DNA of 64,000 nt from Eutypa lata (GCA_022661535.1 JAKULF010000006.1:558001-622000), one strand, 5' to 3'. Shown: positions 38,301-51,279, numbered from the stretch's first letter. Notes: generated from the letters alone by a model not told the origin. Program-made: numbers and translations.

Positions 38301-41300
38301 GACTTAAAAGGATTCTCCCGGTCTAGAACCCCAACATCAATTTTCTACCGGTGCATAGAAGTGGCTTTGTAAGCTGATTATCCTACATACGTAGTTAGAT
38401 AGAGGCTTCAATAGGACACTGAGACTTGAATAGCAACCATAGTCGGAGGGTCCCCCAAATTGGATGGGAAGCGACTGCATGCTCTATCAAAAAATGATGC
38501 GGATGATAGTTAATGATGCATTGCTTACCATTGATGCTTATATTTGGGGATTGCAGGATGGGATTTGAAGGGGGAACTGAATATAGTAAGTAGCAGCTAT
38601 GAAGGTATTTTAGGGCTGTCTGCGGCTGGCTCACATCTGCACATTGACGATGATAGCAGTTAAGCACATGGGCATACGTAGATAAGGATGAAATAAGACG
38701 AAAGAATCGCAAAAATAAGCCAACTACATCATCAATGTCATGTTAGTTAATGAAAGGCATAAATAATAATTAAGTCGTTAATGTTTTATGTTCAGACAGT
38801 ACGAAATATTAAGATGCTCCCCAAAACCAGGTAACGAAGTTTAGCGGTAGCTGTCATCTTTCAGTGGCTCTTAAGGGCTACTAAGGGTTACATACTTACC
38901 TGCCTAGCCAGCTAGCCTGGCGCTGCCCAGGGTGGGGGTCCAAGGTCCAGACTTGCGACTCTACACACATAACTAGTTATAGTTAGTTATCTCTGTACCT
39001 ACTTCGTACATGTATGTATGAATAACTGCAGATTTATCAGTTGACGGGATTCCCGCTATGGAGCACCTTGTTATACGGGGGATCCCTTAGTTGACGGTGT
39101 CACAAAGTGCACACTGCATACCCTGCCCGATCAGGTAATGAGATCTCTAATACGAATAGTATGTGCGCAGAAAACCCTGCAACCTTCAATGTTGATAATT
39201 TAATAACCATTAAAGACTTAATATGATAGCTTCTTGTATATACCCTGGATGTGACCTGCACTGACAGCCCCGCCAATCCATATTTACAGTATGTACCTAG
39301 GATTAACTACCTACAAAGTCAATTTCAGGGTGCAAGTGGTGGAAGTCGAAAGGCTTGAGGCGTCTTTAGCGTTTGCCTATGCAAGGCCGGTTTCAGGGGT
39401 AAACATGTAGTAGTAAAAAAGAGTTGGTCGTAGTTAAAACGCCGACTAGGGACACGTACTTGTTCTTAACTACTTGCTAATTCATTTTCGCAACTATCTA
39501 GAGCACTCATGTAATTCGGAGCTAAAGGACACACACATCCTACATACGTAGCATGGTTGAGTAGATGAGCTGAAGACTATACAATCTTGTCATACCGAAA
39601 CGAACCCACAGAGAAAAGGTCCCAGTCAGACATCGAAGCGCTTAAGTTCCGTCTATGATTCCGCCAATGACGAGTTTCTTCAGCTACCTAAGTAATTACT
39701 TAGTTACAAAAACTTCAGATGAGAGCTTAACTCTGACGAGTGGTCGATCATCAGGGTCATGGGTCACAAAGGCGTATCCACTGAAGATAGATCAATGTGG
39801 AGTCAAGTACACAGGATATGGTTCAGTAAGAAAAATAAATACATAAAAAAGTTGAATGTGCATTTTAGACATGCAGACATGATCGTGGATTGCACAGATG
39901 CTGATCACTGTCTAGCACAGTGCGTCTATACAAACTACACATACGCTTGGATAGTCTGTCAGTCTGTGCTCTCAAAGCAGTAATTTCTTTGCAGGTAGAG
40001 CAACCTCTACGCGCGCCTAAACTCGATGGGGGCTGGCGAAAATGTCTTTTTCGGCCAAGCTGCACCTCTACCTGCACCACACACAGGCCAGTCAGTTCTA
40101 TGAAGTATCCCGTACGACATTTGCTGCCAATCATTTTACCTTGAGGTACAAAAAGTTGCCCGCCTTCTCCATATGATTTTCAATCGCGCCTTGCATTGAT
40201 CTGCCGTGCCTAGGAGAATAGGTACTGTATGTAGTAGGTACTGTAAGATGTATGTATGTAGAGGTGGGTTTGTATGGTTGTATGTACGTATTCGTTGTAC
40301 TTACTAAGTATTACTCCCTGCACTACCGAACTCATCTCTCTCACCTTGCCTTTTTTAACATCTAGAGTGACACCTAGGTAGTAATAAGGGGAGTAGTAAT
40401 ATAGCCCTTAATTCATGTCTCGCTCTCTCTTTCTACCTTTATAGAATTCTCACACACACGTAAGGCAGCGTAGTTATTTCAAACTCCACATAATCCCAAC
40501 TTGACGACGTCTCCCTCTCAACCGCAACCGCGTATCTCGCCTATCTTCAGCTATGGCCCTTGTATGGCCTAAGGCAGGGGGGCTTCCTGTTGGTTTGGTC
40601 CAATCCACTTTGACAAGGGGAAATATTCCTCGGTACCTTTTCCGGGGCTCGAAAATGGGAAAGGGCTTTAATGTTACTAGTAGTAAGAGAGAACAGAGAG
40701 AGAAAAAAGTAAAGAACCCCCTGTCTAGTGTATGGACGGGTCTACAAAACCAAGTGACCCACTCTACAACAACCCGACTCTTTTTATATGGGTCTGGTTA
40801 GTTACTTACAATACATACATACATCCCAGCCAGGAAGTTAGTTAGTTGTTGGGGTCTGTCTGTATGTACTGACAAGCTACCACCACCATTGATGTCGGGT
40901 GTTTCTATCTTCATCCAGTCTTCTATCCCTCTATCTGTGGGGTCTGGGTCTGGCTCTTGGTCACAAATAAAATAAATAAATAAATTACCTGATGATGTTG
41001 TTCAGGGCCGCCCACCTCCGCCGCCGCCCGCCACGCGCTACCTGAAAGCTCTCAGGTGGTGGCCAGAGCCAAGTCAGCGCTTGAGCAACAATACCCTGCT
41101 TAATCAAAAGCCCAAGCGTGCAGTGCAGCAGCACCACCAGCAGCAGTCTGCAGCTCTTTTTTAGCTCTGGGCACCCAAAGAGAAAGAAAGCAAAGGCCAA
41201 AAGGCCAAAAAAAGCCAAAAAGCTAGTCAAGTCGTTGGTTGGTTCGTGTGGGAATACATCTGGGTACCCTCCCACATACAGTGCTACCCCGTCTCCCCCA

Positions 41301-41984
41301 GCTTAGGTCCAGCCTTGAGTCGGTTCCTCCAAGCAATTTCTTTCTCTTCGTTGTATTGTACCTCCCAAGTACTCTTGAAAGTACTTAGACATAATACTTT
41401 ACTTCCCGGGCGACAGCATAGACGAAAGGATTTTGTGCTTCCCTAAGAAGACCCACCAACTACATCTACACGCCACCCCCCTCCCTTTCCGCTCTCAGGC
41501 AACTCCTTGATTGTTTTTCTTGTTCCATCCTGACGACCATCTGCCCTGTATCTGTCTCGAGGATATCTCCTTGAGGAGTTCGAGTGGGAGCTCTGTCTCA
41601 CCTGGGGTCGGACACATCTGCACTGCACTGCCTTGGTTGCTTTGCTCTTATACCAACATCCCCACGAGTCGAACGACGTTGGTGTTGATGCTGCTTCTCT
41701 AGCACCTTCACACCACGTTCATTCATCACCAAACTTCCTTCGTGTCGGTCTGTGCGGTCATCTAACTTCCAGTCATTCTTTACGAGAAGCCTCGGGCTCT
41801 TGACGAAACACCAGAGTATATAATTAAACACGGCACCACTACACATTATTAGTAATACCCCCCAGTCCAGACAGGTTTGAATCAAACCCGCAACTTCTAG
41901 GTCCAGTTCGGAAAAGTCGCATGGTATATCGCCGCCCATATACAGTTTTATACATCTAGTATCGATAACGCAGCAGTGACAAAG

Positions 41985-43875
41985 ATGGATATGCAGTTTT
42001 ACCCCGAGGCAAACTTCACACCGATGTTTGCCTTCCCGGCGGGGCAAGCAAGTCCCCTTCAGTATCCAGAGGGACAATATCGAGGTCATCCTGGATATCA
42101 TGGGATCCCGTATATATACTCATACCAGCAACCACGTAATACTTTCATGGGCGAACATGCTTCTCTGGTCGATGGCAAGACCGAGTCGAAACCACGACTA
42201 ACTAAGGAGGAGGTCGACAGATTGGAAAAGGAATTCCGGAAGAATCCAAAGCCTTCGAGCTCAGTGAAGGCGGGGTTGGCAGAATGCCTTGGACTAGAGC
42301 GGGCAAGGATAAACGTAATTCCCCCAAGTCCTTCTTCTCGTCGTAGTTGTTACTAACTCTATTCAGAACTGGTTCCAGAACCGGCGGGCCAAGGCAAAGC
42401 AGGAGAAGAAGCAAGAAGAATACGAGGCTCGGAGGGCAGCCGAGCAGGATCCTTCGGAGTCGGCCTCTCCCCAGGAGTACTCTCTAAGTGACTCTCCCGA
42501 CTGCTTCAACGAAAACAGTCATCAGCTCATGAAGCCCTCTTCTGCTCTCTTCCCGGATGTCAGCTCTCACATATCTAGCACGACAGCTGATTCTACTCCC
42601 GAGGAAGATGACGATGACAGCCTAGAGGAGTCTAAGTCTCCCGACTTCCAACGACCGTGTTCTCACAAAGATGACGCTTCGGACACCTTCTCGACTCAGT
42701 TGCCGGTTGACTTTTCTTCTCCTGAGATGATGGGGTTTCCCGATACCCAAGGCGTTGAGTCCTTTGACCATGACGCAAGCCCAGACCGTCTTGCTTCTCC
42801 TTTCGTTTCTTTGAACCAGACCTTAGAGTCAGCGAGTACGACTTCACCTCATTATGCTGGGTTGGTGTCTTCTAATCTTCACGCTGCAGAGAGTGAACAT
42901 CTAGGGTTCCAGTTTCAGAATATTGTAGGGGCGGGATTTACAAATTCCTCGGCAGTGTCTTCTCATGGACGGATCCATTCAGGTGTCAATAACATGGAGA
43001 ACTCGGGCAGAAGTATCGACGCTCACGAAGGTCTAACCAGGGGACCAAGCCACGGCGAGCATCCTCAGAACACCCCCAGCCCAGATGATTCGTTCAAGTC
43101 ACCACCCCCTCCCGCAAACATCGCATCCCGTCGAAACCTCTCCCACCGACCCGCGACCCTGCAAGCTGTCGCGCTCAAAACTCGCTCACACGGTCCGAAG
43201 ACCCTAGATGGTAGCATACACCGTATTGCGTCCCTTAGCGGTAGTGGGCCTGGTCGAATTCAGAAATCCAGTGCAGGCCCTCGCTCACCCATGAGCAACA
43301 GCAAACAAGAAGCTTTCTATCGTCAGTATCAGCATGGTGGGCCACTGACGGCACATTTCCCGATAGCGGCACCTCCAACCCCAATGACGCCTGCAGTTAT
43401 AACACAAGAGCCGACAGTATCAAACTGCTCCGATGACGATGCGCTAGTGCTTGGTGGTATGCCGTCCGGCTACCTGCAGGGGTGGGATACAGAAGCAAAC
43501 CTGAAAACACCGCCACAGAGTCCAGGTATGCTGGGTAACTTTGGGGCGTCAACAAACTTCATGGCTCATTATCTTGGGGAGCAACAAGTCTTCACACCGT
43601 GCAGTCAGTCCGGATTTTCGGAGTTCTCTCCTGTGCCAGGATACGTCGACGGGAGCGATGGCAGTCAACCCGCAACACCACTCTATCCCCATGTGGTGAG
43701 CTTGGCACACCCACAAAATACGCCCTTCACCAACGGACAAGGAAGAACCGAATACGACTGGGATGCAACTAAGCCAGTGATGTCGAAATCTCCTCCAGGC
43801 CACGCCAGATCCAGGATGCTCCAATTTGCCAAAAATGTGACTCCCCGGAACTACCCACACTCTCAGGAGCGATGA
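41985..43875 (+). CDS. Fungal homeodomain transcription factor
   Basis: Nuclear sequence-specific DNA-binding regulator; fungal relatives control conidiation, fruiting or appressorium development, but I cannot assign an ortholog. Exons 41985-42314 and 42367-43875, joined across a 52-nt phase-0 intron (GTAATT, branch CTAAC, TTCAG); 612 residues. The homeodomain spans about residues 65-125. Helix 1 is LTKEEVDRLEKEFRKNPKP, helix 2 SVKAGLAECLGL, and recognition helix 3 RINNWFQNRRAKAKQ, with the invariant W, F, N and R. The intron splits the homeodomain exactly before NWFQN. The N-terminus is Tyr/Pro/Gln-rich (IPYIYSYQQP). The 490-residue C-terminal part is Ser/Pro/Asp-rich with an acidic run (EEDDDDS) and repeated SP and PxxSP motifs, suggesting a disordered activation region. 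Start MDMQFYPEAN was taken at the first in-frame ATG. Confidence 0.92.
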
Positions 43876-45027
43876 GCTACACTTCCCCAAAACATTGCAA
43901 CGCAAGACGTTGGATCCCCGCCCTTGCCTGCTAGGCTAGGCGATCTTGACTTTATGCAGTCGATAGTAAAGGCCGTTTCGATACGTCGAGGCCCCTGTAT
44001 CAGTATCTTGATTTCAACGTGTTCGCTCTTGCCTTCGCACCAACAAACCAACAGCATTTGTATTCAGCAAGCGATCTCCTTTATCTATGAGGCGCTAGTC
44101 AACACGACCCGCACCGAAGTTCCTTAATGTAATGGTTGGATTTCCGCGTTTGGAGAGGGGTTTCACGGCGAACAGCGATACCATATGGAGAAGGGGAGCA
44201 GATGAGGGATGAGCAACGGGTTTGTTTTTTTATCCATATGAGGTCTACGTCGAAGGGGGTGAGGCTTGCGATCTGTTCAGATATCCCATGTCCTCTAGCG
44301 GGCTTTCTTAGAGAGAATGCGATATGTTTCGACGGGTGATAATGCCCAATAATGCCACGGAGGTGGGGGGAGGGAGGTTCGTGGGGCGCTACAAGGGGCG
44401 AAAACGAGAGTGCTTCTGGCTGGACATATGGAGCGGTAGTGTATTCAAAAAGCATTAAGGGGGGAAACAAACATCATTCAGTACTTTTTCCATCAACGGC
44501 TATCCAAGGGGTGGTGGACATGGCATATATACATATACATACACCGAGAGCAAAAATACCGGCCGAAAGGCTAAGCGTTTACTTTACCTACATGTAGGCA
44601 GTTCCTGCAAATTATACTACGTTTATTGGGGGTTTACTTTGGGCCATTTATGGCCTTACCAATGCATCTTGTCTTGTGAAGTGAATTCCAAACACAACGG
44701 AGTATCATTCTAGTAAGTTACGTTAGTGACCCTGAGGCAGAGTTTCAATAGTGAGCCATGCCAGCCATAGGTACCTAAGTGCGAGTAACAGGACGGTCTA
44801 CAGCTGGCAAGTGGTTAGTTGGTGCCAACAGTGCTTCGTACCGCGTCGTTCCCGTTTGGACCCCTCTTTTCATATGATGGATGACCAGTTAACTACTTGG
44901 CCCATATAAGCGCGGTCGGTATATTTACGACTAAACGAACTAATACTCGGCAGTCTCATCAGTAAAGGCAGTGCCTGCTACCCCCTTTACCTACAGTCAG
45001 CCCACTGCATGTATGACTTGCTTACCT

Positions 45028-45047
45028 TAGGTAGGTAGGTAGGTAGG
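45028..45047. repeat. (TAGG)5 microsatellite
   Basis: Five perfect TAGG units followed by a TAG remnant, one of the many copies of this unit in intergenic DNA of the window. Confidence 0.95.
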
Positions 45048-47140
45048 TAGATAAGTTCAGTTACTTTGACTCTGCGGTAAGTAAGATGCATCAGATAGGA
45101 GGTGGTCAACTACTACTACTACCTACTACAAGGATACTCCCTTCCAGGGCGCGGTCAACCGATTCCACATGAGGTGCACAGCAGCGAGACCACTCACTCC
45201 GAGTGCCCTTCCCCAACCCCCCTTTACCTTTTTGGTGTTAATTTCTATCATGGAGAGAAACGAAAGAAAAGAAACCAAAAACAAACACCACCCTGATGCA
45301 TATCTCCACTGCTGGGTTTGAACTCTCCAATATTGTATGGATGCTGTACTATGAGCTAGGTAGGTCTAACTGGTAACCCCCCATCAACATTCCTTTTGCT
45401 TTTCAGCCAACCACTTAACTACAACGTGCTCCTTGATAATCGACTTCACACACCTCCGCTCCCCACATGTTAAACACCGGCCTTTACCTACCTAGATTAG
45501 GTTCCCGAGCCTTGTCAGCGAGCGCTGTACAATGCAACTCTAGAAACCCTCCTACTGGGGATGAAAAAGTTAACTAACTACATACCTATATACGAACCTT
45601 GCACTGTGATAGTATATATAGTATGTCGCGATTACTCACTCCCCTGTAGATCTTGTTGGTAGGTATGCTAATAAACATCCCCTCCTCGTACCACCCTCCT
45701 TTCTCGCCTAAGTTTGTTTCGTCTCTTTCATATGCCCATGGCTAAAGTATGCATGGAGCTCTCCCCTCTAAAACTACTACCACACATCACGTATGACACA
45801 GAAAAGGGGACCCAGTCCGTCCTTACCTATCAAGCAATCCCCGACCTCGAGGCTGTCCAGCGTAGAAGAACAAGCCACAGTGGTGTATGACTGCTTTGCC
45901 TAGGCACTCTTCGGGTTACAATTATTTATGCAATACCACCCACAGCCGGACAATCTTTTGCGACTGGATTGATCCGAGTTCTCCGACCTGACCGGGCCTG
46001 GCCTGGCTCGGACGCCGGCTCGGCTCGCCGCTCGCTTTCTTAGCCCTTAAGTTACACCGAACTAAACTTACTTATATGCTGAGTTGATACCTACCGTGTA
46101 GACGTCGCGGGGATTCTTCGCTTTGACTTGGTTTGTCTAAGCAATGCATCAGGGCGCTCGCGCTCGTTGTAACTGCTTGAGTAAAAAGGTTATGTGTCGC
46201 AATCGCCCGTCATTTTCATTTTCATTTTCATTTTTTTTCCTGGGGCATCATCGGTGTCAAGGGTTCCCGATTGCTTACCTTACCTCACCTCGGCACAACC
46301 ACTCCCAAGGCATTGCCATTAACAACCTAGGTGGGGTGCAATGGATTGCCAAATTCCCAATTTGTTCATTCATACCATGTCTTTTCTTCTTCTCTCTTCT
46401 CCTTTCGCTACGTACCTAGTTAAATACATTTTCTGCTCTATAATCGTGGAGTTTAAGAGAGCCCCCATTGTCGTAGTCGAACCTCCCCGGCAAACCTCTG
46501 TAAAGTTTTCGGGCTTGCCTGTCGTAAGTACGCAACCGTTGTTTGGTGTTCGGGATGCTAGTTAATAGTCGGAGAGTGAAGTTGCGACTAGGTAAGATGT
46601 AGGGAGGTAGGTAGGTTTCCTTGAAGTATTAACTAGGTACGGTAGGCACACTCGTCGGCGATGGCTTTTGAAGTTTACGTTCGTTCACCTGTTTTCTCTC
46701 CCCCGATGCGAGTGACTACATAGTTACTAGAGAGAAAGAGCACGTGCACATGAACTCTCAGTCTCCGCGATCGAGCCTGAGCCAGCCCGTCGCGATAAAA
46801 TGTCGGAAGGCTAGACCTCATGGATGATCCTCCCTACTACTTTGTGACTCCGTTCCGGTGTACACACTATTAGGAACATTTGCTCTTAGCAGGAATTTGT
46901 TAGGCATTTCCTGTCACCTGTCTACGCCTGGATATACACGAAGCATATATTAGTCAGTATAAAGGTGGTAGTGTAACGGAACGGCTGTTCCTGGTCTTGA
47001 TTTTAAGGTAACAAAAGGTGATGAAGGCAAATTACTTAGATTGATTGCTGGAGAGCAAAAAGAATGACTATCTAGGGTTTCCTTCTAGCTATATATACTT
47101 CGTATAGCTTCATACAAATCTATAAGGACGCCAAGCCCAT

Positions 47141-47214
47141 ATGGATTGCCAAGCCCTTTGATTCCCTTGGCAATCCATGGATTACCAAGACTTTTTAGCG
47201 TCTTGGCAATCCAT
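47141..47214. repeat. Double inverted repeat (alternating 13-bp arms)
   Basis: ATGGATTGCCAAG (47141-47153) is followed by its exact reverse complement CTTGGCAATCCAT (47166-47178). ATGGATTACCAAG (47177-47189, one mismatch) and CTTGGCAATCCAT again (47202-47214) follow. The four arms can form two adjacent hairpins or one larger one. The surrounding DNA is AT-rich and gene-free. It may be the end of a degraded transposable element or a protein-binding array. Confidence 0.85.
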
Positions 47215-49201
47215 TTCGTCACGTGATATATGGATATGGTATGTGACAGGGTATTGGAATGTTCGGTTTGTAACAGGTAGAATATAAACTACGTGTGATA
47301 TTGTGGGATAAACTACCGTATATTCTGAGACTTCAAACTAGTTCCAAGCTCGGAATTTTATAAGATTTTAGTGATGGCGTGTCTCTAATCACGAACGTCC
47401 CGAGACCCTTGTAGAATTAAGGCCTGGCAGTGGTGTGATGTAGAATTTCCAAATGTATTTCCCGGGATCGGGATTTGTTGTCAATAGCATGAACCTCATT
47501 GCTAAGTAAAGCTGTAAATTTTGCTTTCATAGGGGCGTATGAAACACGGTTTAAAGTCTAGGAGATAATAGTCGACCCGAATCCTAAACCTCATACTATA
47601 GCAAGGTGACATTTGGCTTTTAGCCTTTTACCCCCGTAGAAAGGGGAAATAGTCACTCTCGCTTCCACAGGTAACATGGTCTTATACTGGATTTATGAAT
47701 ATATAGACGGAAACTATCGGGATGGGGTCCTGGCGGTAAACGTTAATATGCCTTGTGTGTTCTATTGTATGGAAGCGGGATTCCCCGGGCACGGAACAAG
47801 GTCGGCGAAATCCCATTAGTTGACTTTTGTACGTAACGTTTAGAGGCAATTTGATTTCTACGTTTTTATTTTATTTTATAAGACAAGTGCTCTTAGGACT
47901 ATAGCTTTGAAACAATTGTTGTCATCTTTAACTTGCACTTATATAAGCATTTGTGTTTAACGATACATGTATGATGCCTATGCGGTATAAGCGTTTTTAC
48001 AATTAGAGAATTTGAAATACTGAAGATAGCGGCCTCTACGTTGGACCAGCGACCCTTGAACTGCTCCTCATTACGCAGTGGCTGGTTAGTTATTAAACAC
48101 GAGTAACATCTTTAACCACCGTTGCTTGCACTGGGGACTTTTCTTTTTCTTTTTTTCTACCTCAATTTAGGGGATGGGGGGTTATATCTAATGAGCATCT
48201 AAAGAGATGATGCTCCCTAGAATGCTTGTGAGCTGTTGTCAGCCTTGAAGAGATCAACCCGGCGAGAGGTGCAGTTGTAACAACACTGTTCTTTTTATAT
48301 TTACGGACCGGGATACTGCGTATATTGCCGGCTGATATAGACATACCCCACGAGACTATCTTAAAGTTTCTTGCATCATGTTCGGATACTTTTGAACCAC
48401 CCAAATCGGTGTCCGTACCGTTTTATAGGTTTCGTTGAGGGACTTCGCATGTGATCCCTGTTTTGATGTACGTTATACCTAAGCAGCTGTATTAGCTGAA
48501 GTCAATCAACGCTGCATAGTAATCGCTGTGAGCATATCCATAGTTCAGTATTGGACTGTTAGAAAAGGCTGGAGGCCAACTTTGTGGAATAGGTATACCA
48601 TATAATGCACAGTTAGCATAGAATAAGTAATGAATACAACTATTATCAATATCGGTCTCTTACAAGATTACTAAGGAGCTTTGCGCTTTATACCCTGCCG
48701 CCTTATATCATATCCGGGCTACCAACGGTGGTTGGCCCCACTTATACCCCTAATGGCATCGAGGTTGTATATATGATCAGCGACTACTCTGCTTGAGGAT
48801 GATGTTGTGGAATCTAAATATATTGCTACGTGTGGAGCTACTATTGGGCAAAACACTTTCTATAACTTAGCTTCATGGACTGTCTGGTGTTCTGGTGTTG
48901 GTGATGACCTACCCCGCCCAGTAAACAGAGTGTCCGATAGAGCAGCATGATCTTTAAAATATAACTGCAATCCCACCAAGATATTAAACCGAAGGCAAGG
49001 TATGAGTTAGGATAAGACACGGAGGGTATAGACAACATCTGTATAGTACCTCGGTCACACAATGATGAATGGAGGTTAATAGAATCATTTTATTTCCTAC
49101 ATATGAAGTGAACAATATCGAATTAGAACTCCTGCTTTAGAAACAAAACAATACACCGCGGAAACATAAGCACCAAACGTATGTTAAGTATTGTCTTCTA
49201 C

Positions 49202-50683
49202 TTATAACTTGGCGTCAATTTTAATGGTCACACCTGGGCCCAAGACCGCCAGACCAACCATAACACTATCCAACCGGGCACGTGTGCACTCCATGCTGAA
49301 GGATATCTGATATGTCAAAGACGGATTGCTTAGTAATGAAGAGCTCGTGCTAGAACTCCGCATCCTGTTTGCGCTTTCTGTAATCCCCGAGACCGCATCC
49401 GCCGATGGGAGAAGAGGGCTCTCTGTTTTCGTCATGTTGCTGGTAGTCGGAGAGACTTTCGCTTGCTGAGGCAGGGCGGGGAAATCGGGGGAAATAGAGA
49501 GATCTATATCCATCGCATTCGTTTCTAAACTTCACTGAGCAGGGGCCTTCGTGGGGAGGGAGGGAGGTTATGCCTACTGAATATCGTATAGAGACCGCTC
49601 GGATCTACTTTGCCCGGGTTCTGTCTGTCGCAGGCATGGTTTTCCCCCGGTGGAGGGTACTGTGCGGAAAGGTTCACTATACCCGGCTCCTCGCATGGCA
49701 CAAAATGAGAACTGTCTATTGCTCGGTCATTCATAGGTTCAGGTTGCATTCTTGAGTGGTCCCAAAGGGGTGTGCTAATGCCACTCTACCCAGCCTATGT
49801 ATCCCATGAGGTGAGGTTGGCATTGGTGATCTCAACGGTGCCGGATTTAACTTGGGCGGTACTGCCATTCTCATAACTCATACCCATGCCTTCTTCATCT
49901 TCATCCTCTTCATCTTCATCGTCTGACTCGGAAATCTCGTCACTTTTATCCCATGCGGGACAACTTAGAGACTCCGGATTCCACTTTGCGTCACTGCCAG
50001 GGTTCGTTGCAATAGAGTTGTAGCCTAATAGTTGTGGCTCAGGTGCTTGCTTTGCCATATCCCCGTTTGCCTTTTTTCTATTATCGTGTCTCAAACGAAG
50101 GGCTGAGTACCGATTCTTAAATGCCAGAGTATTCCTAGTTGGTGTGTGGAAGCTTGCGATGGTTGACCAGTTAGTTCCATGGGTAAGAACGGGGGGGGTC
50201 GTTAATAATTGTTAAGAAGACGAAAATAGTACAGGAACAAAGGTGGTGTGCACTTGGGGGGTAGGCACCTCTTCTGTAGTCCAATCACAATAATTGATAC
50301 TTGGATCTAGCACTTGACTCCAGTGACTTGACCATTGATTCGCATTTCTTGACCCAGCCTCGCACGCTACTTGCGCCCAGCTTGTACCGTACTTCCCAAC
50401 GGCGAATATGAGCCGTTCGTCCTCTTTCTCTGACCAGGGGCCCTTGATTGTGCCGTCTGCTAGACTAGTCCACCATCTCCGACGGCAGTCTTTATTCGAC
50501 CGCCCAGGCACAGATTTCGCAAGCTCTCTCCAGAGAAGTGGACGAGATTGAGCCTGAGCTATGTGTGGTTTTAGCATTTGCGTGAAATGGACAAAGGGCT
50601 AAGGCTTGGTTTTCACCCTTCTTGACAACATGCCAGTGGAGAGCGTCTTCCTCTGCCGTCCACTTCCGTCTAATATGGGCCAT
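49202..50683 (-). pseudogene. Three-repeat Myb/SANT-like DNA-binding protein, probably inactivated
   Basis: The three Myb repeats of a fungal family of nuclear regulators can be read. Exon 50683-50617 encodes MAHIRRKWTAEEDALHWHVV. After a 58-nt intron (GTGAAA/CATAG), exon 50558-50269 encodes repeat 1 (LLWRELAKSVPGRSNKDCRR) and repeat 2 (KGPWSEKEDERLIFAVGKYG, then SSHWSQVLDP), ending DWTTEE. The rest of repeat 3 (HGTNWSTIASFHTPTR, then LALKNRYSALRLRHDN) resumes at 50181, but no AG acceptor lies between: the expected site reads TTAACAA at 50204-50210. Downstream are an acidic region to a TAG at 49795-49797, a second TAG a few codons on, then a frame change to the C-terminal piece (YQISFSMECTRARLDSVM, VTIKID) ending at 49202. 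What is seen are the repeats and frame breaks; that they mean loss of function is inference. Unusual splicing of a live gene remains possible. Confidence 0.65.
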
Positions 50684-51279
50684 TATCTCAAAATTTAAGA
50701 TGTTCTTCACCAAGACAAAATCGAATCCCGTAGCTAATCACGCTAGGAACTTAGTTACGAACTGGGGAGACAGGCTTATTCTATCCACAAGTGAGAGGGG
50801 ATTGTCATAACGATAATTCAGATGGGCCAAGGTTGAGCTGTGCTGCTACTCCTCTATCCACATATAGGTAAGCTAAAGGTAGCCTGCAAAATCCGGAGTA
50901 CAGACTCTAATGCAGACGTTGGGCGATAACGCCTGGTATTGGCCAATGAATCACGCTAACATATATTGCTGTCGTGCGGGTGTGTTACATGAGACACAGC
51001 TTACTGGCAATAGTCTATGCTCTTGGCACACTGGATATAGGTAAGAATCTAGCAGGCTTCACGAGAGTCTGTGCCGGTGATGTGTTTAGTGGTAGGATAG
51101 GAGTGTATAATACAATAGACCCACGCCACCTGCCCAAGTGGTTTACTAAAGTAGCTACACTTCCTGCAGGAGGTATATATGCAATACCTAGGCTGCTCTG
51201 AGATCTGTATTACCGTTTCGTTGTACCGTTTTGTTTGAGATAGTAAGCTACGGCTAGTATGCTTCCAATCATCTCTAAT
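50684..51279. other. Short gap between the Myb-like and SDR relics
   Basis: Nothing recognisable beyond the decayed 3' end of the SDR relic, which fades out at about 51280. A 75-codon plus-strand frame at 50974-51201 has no motif. Confidence 0.5.

Larger units (their letters stand above)
28523..41984. other. Gene desert, about 13.5 kb, ending in the leader of the homeodomain gene
   Basis: No gene recognised on either strand; open frames reach only 130 codons and lack motifs. The DNA carries dense short repeats (TAGG arrays at 28691-28704, 29832-29850 and 30986-31020; GA at 31802-31819; CCAG arrays at 32342-32373 and about 34336-34353; a 28-bp tandem repeat at 29141-29196). The final 1 kb (about 41000-41984) is C/T-rich and is likely the promoter and 5' leader of the downstream homeodomain gene. 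Parts between 35.2 and 40 kb are more AT-rich and may be decayed transposon DNA, but I can name no element. Confidence 0.55.
43876..49201. other. Intergenic region, about 5.3 kb
   Basis: No gene recognised. The first 700 bp is the homeodomain gene 3' flank. The part from about 46.9 to 49.1 kb is more AT-rich and contains a double inverted-repeat structure at 47141-47214. A TAGG array lies at 45028-45047 and a TTTTCA repeat at about 46213-46230. A tRNA-like fossil near 45.3 kb was considered and rejected. Confidence 0.55.

Noticed and set aside
41598..42101. 167-codon minus-strand frame overlapping the homeodomain gene start
   Set aside because: Antisense to the leader and first exon of a well-supported gene; no motif.
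45290..45365. tRNA-like sequence on the minus strand with a B box (AGTTCAAACCC)
   Set aside because: The A box is degenerate, the D and T stems do not pair and A-to-B spacing is about 10 nt short, so at most it is an unverifiable tRNA fossil.
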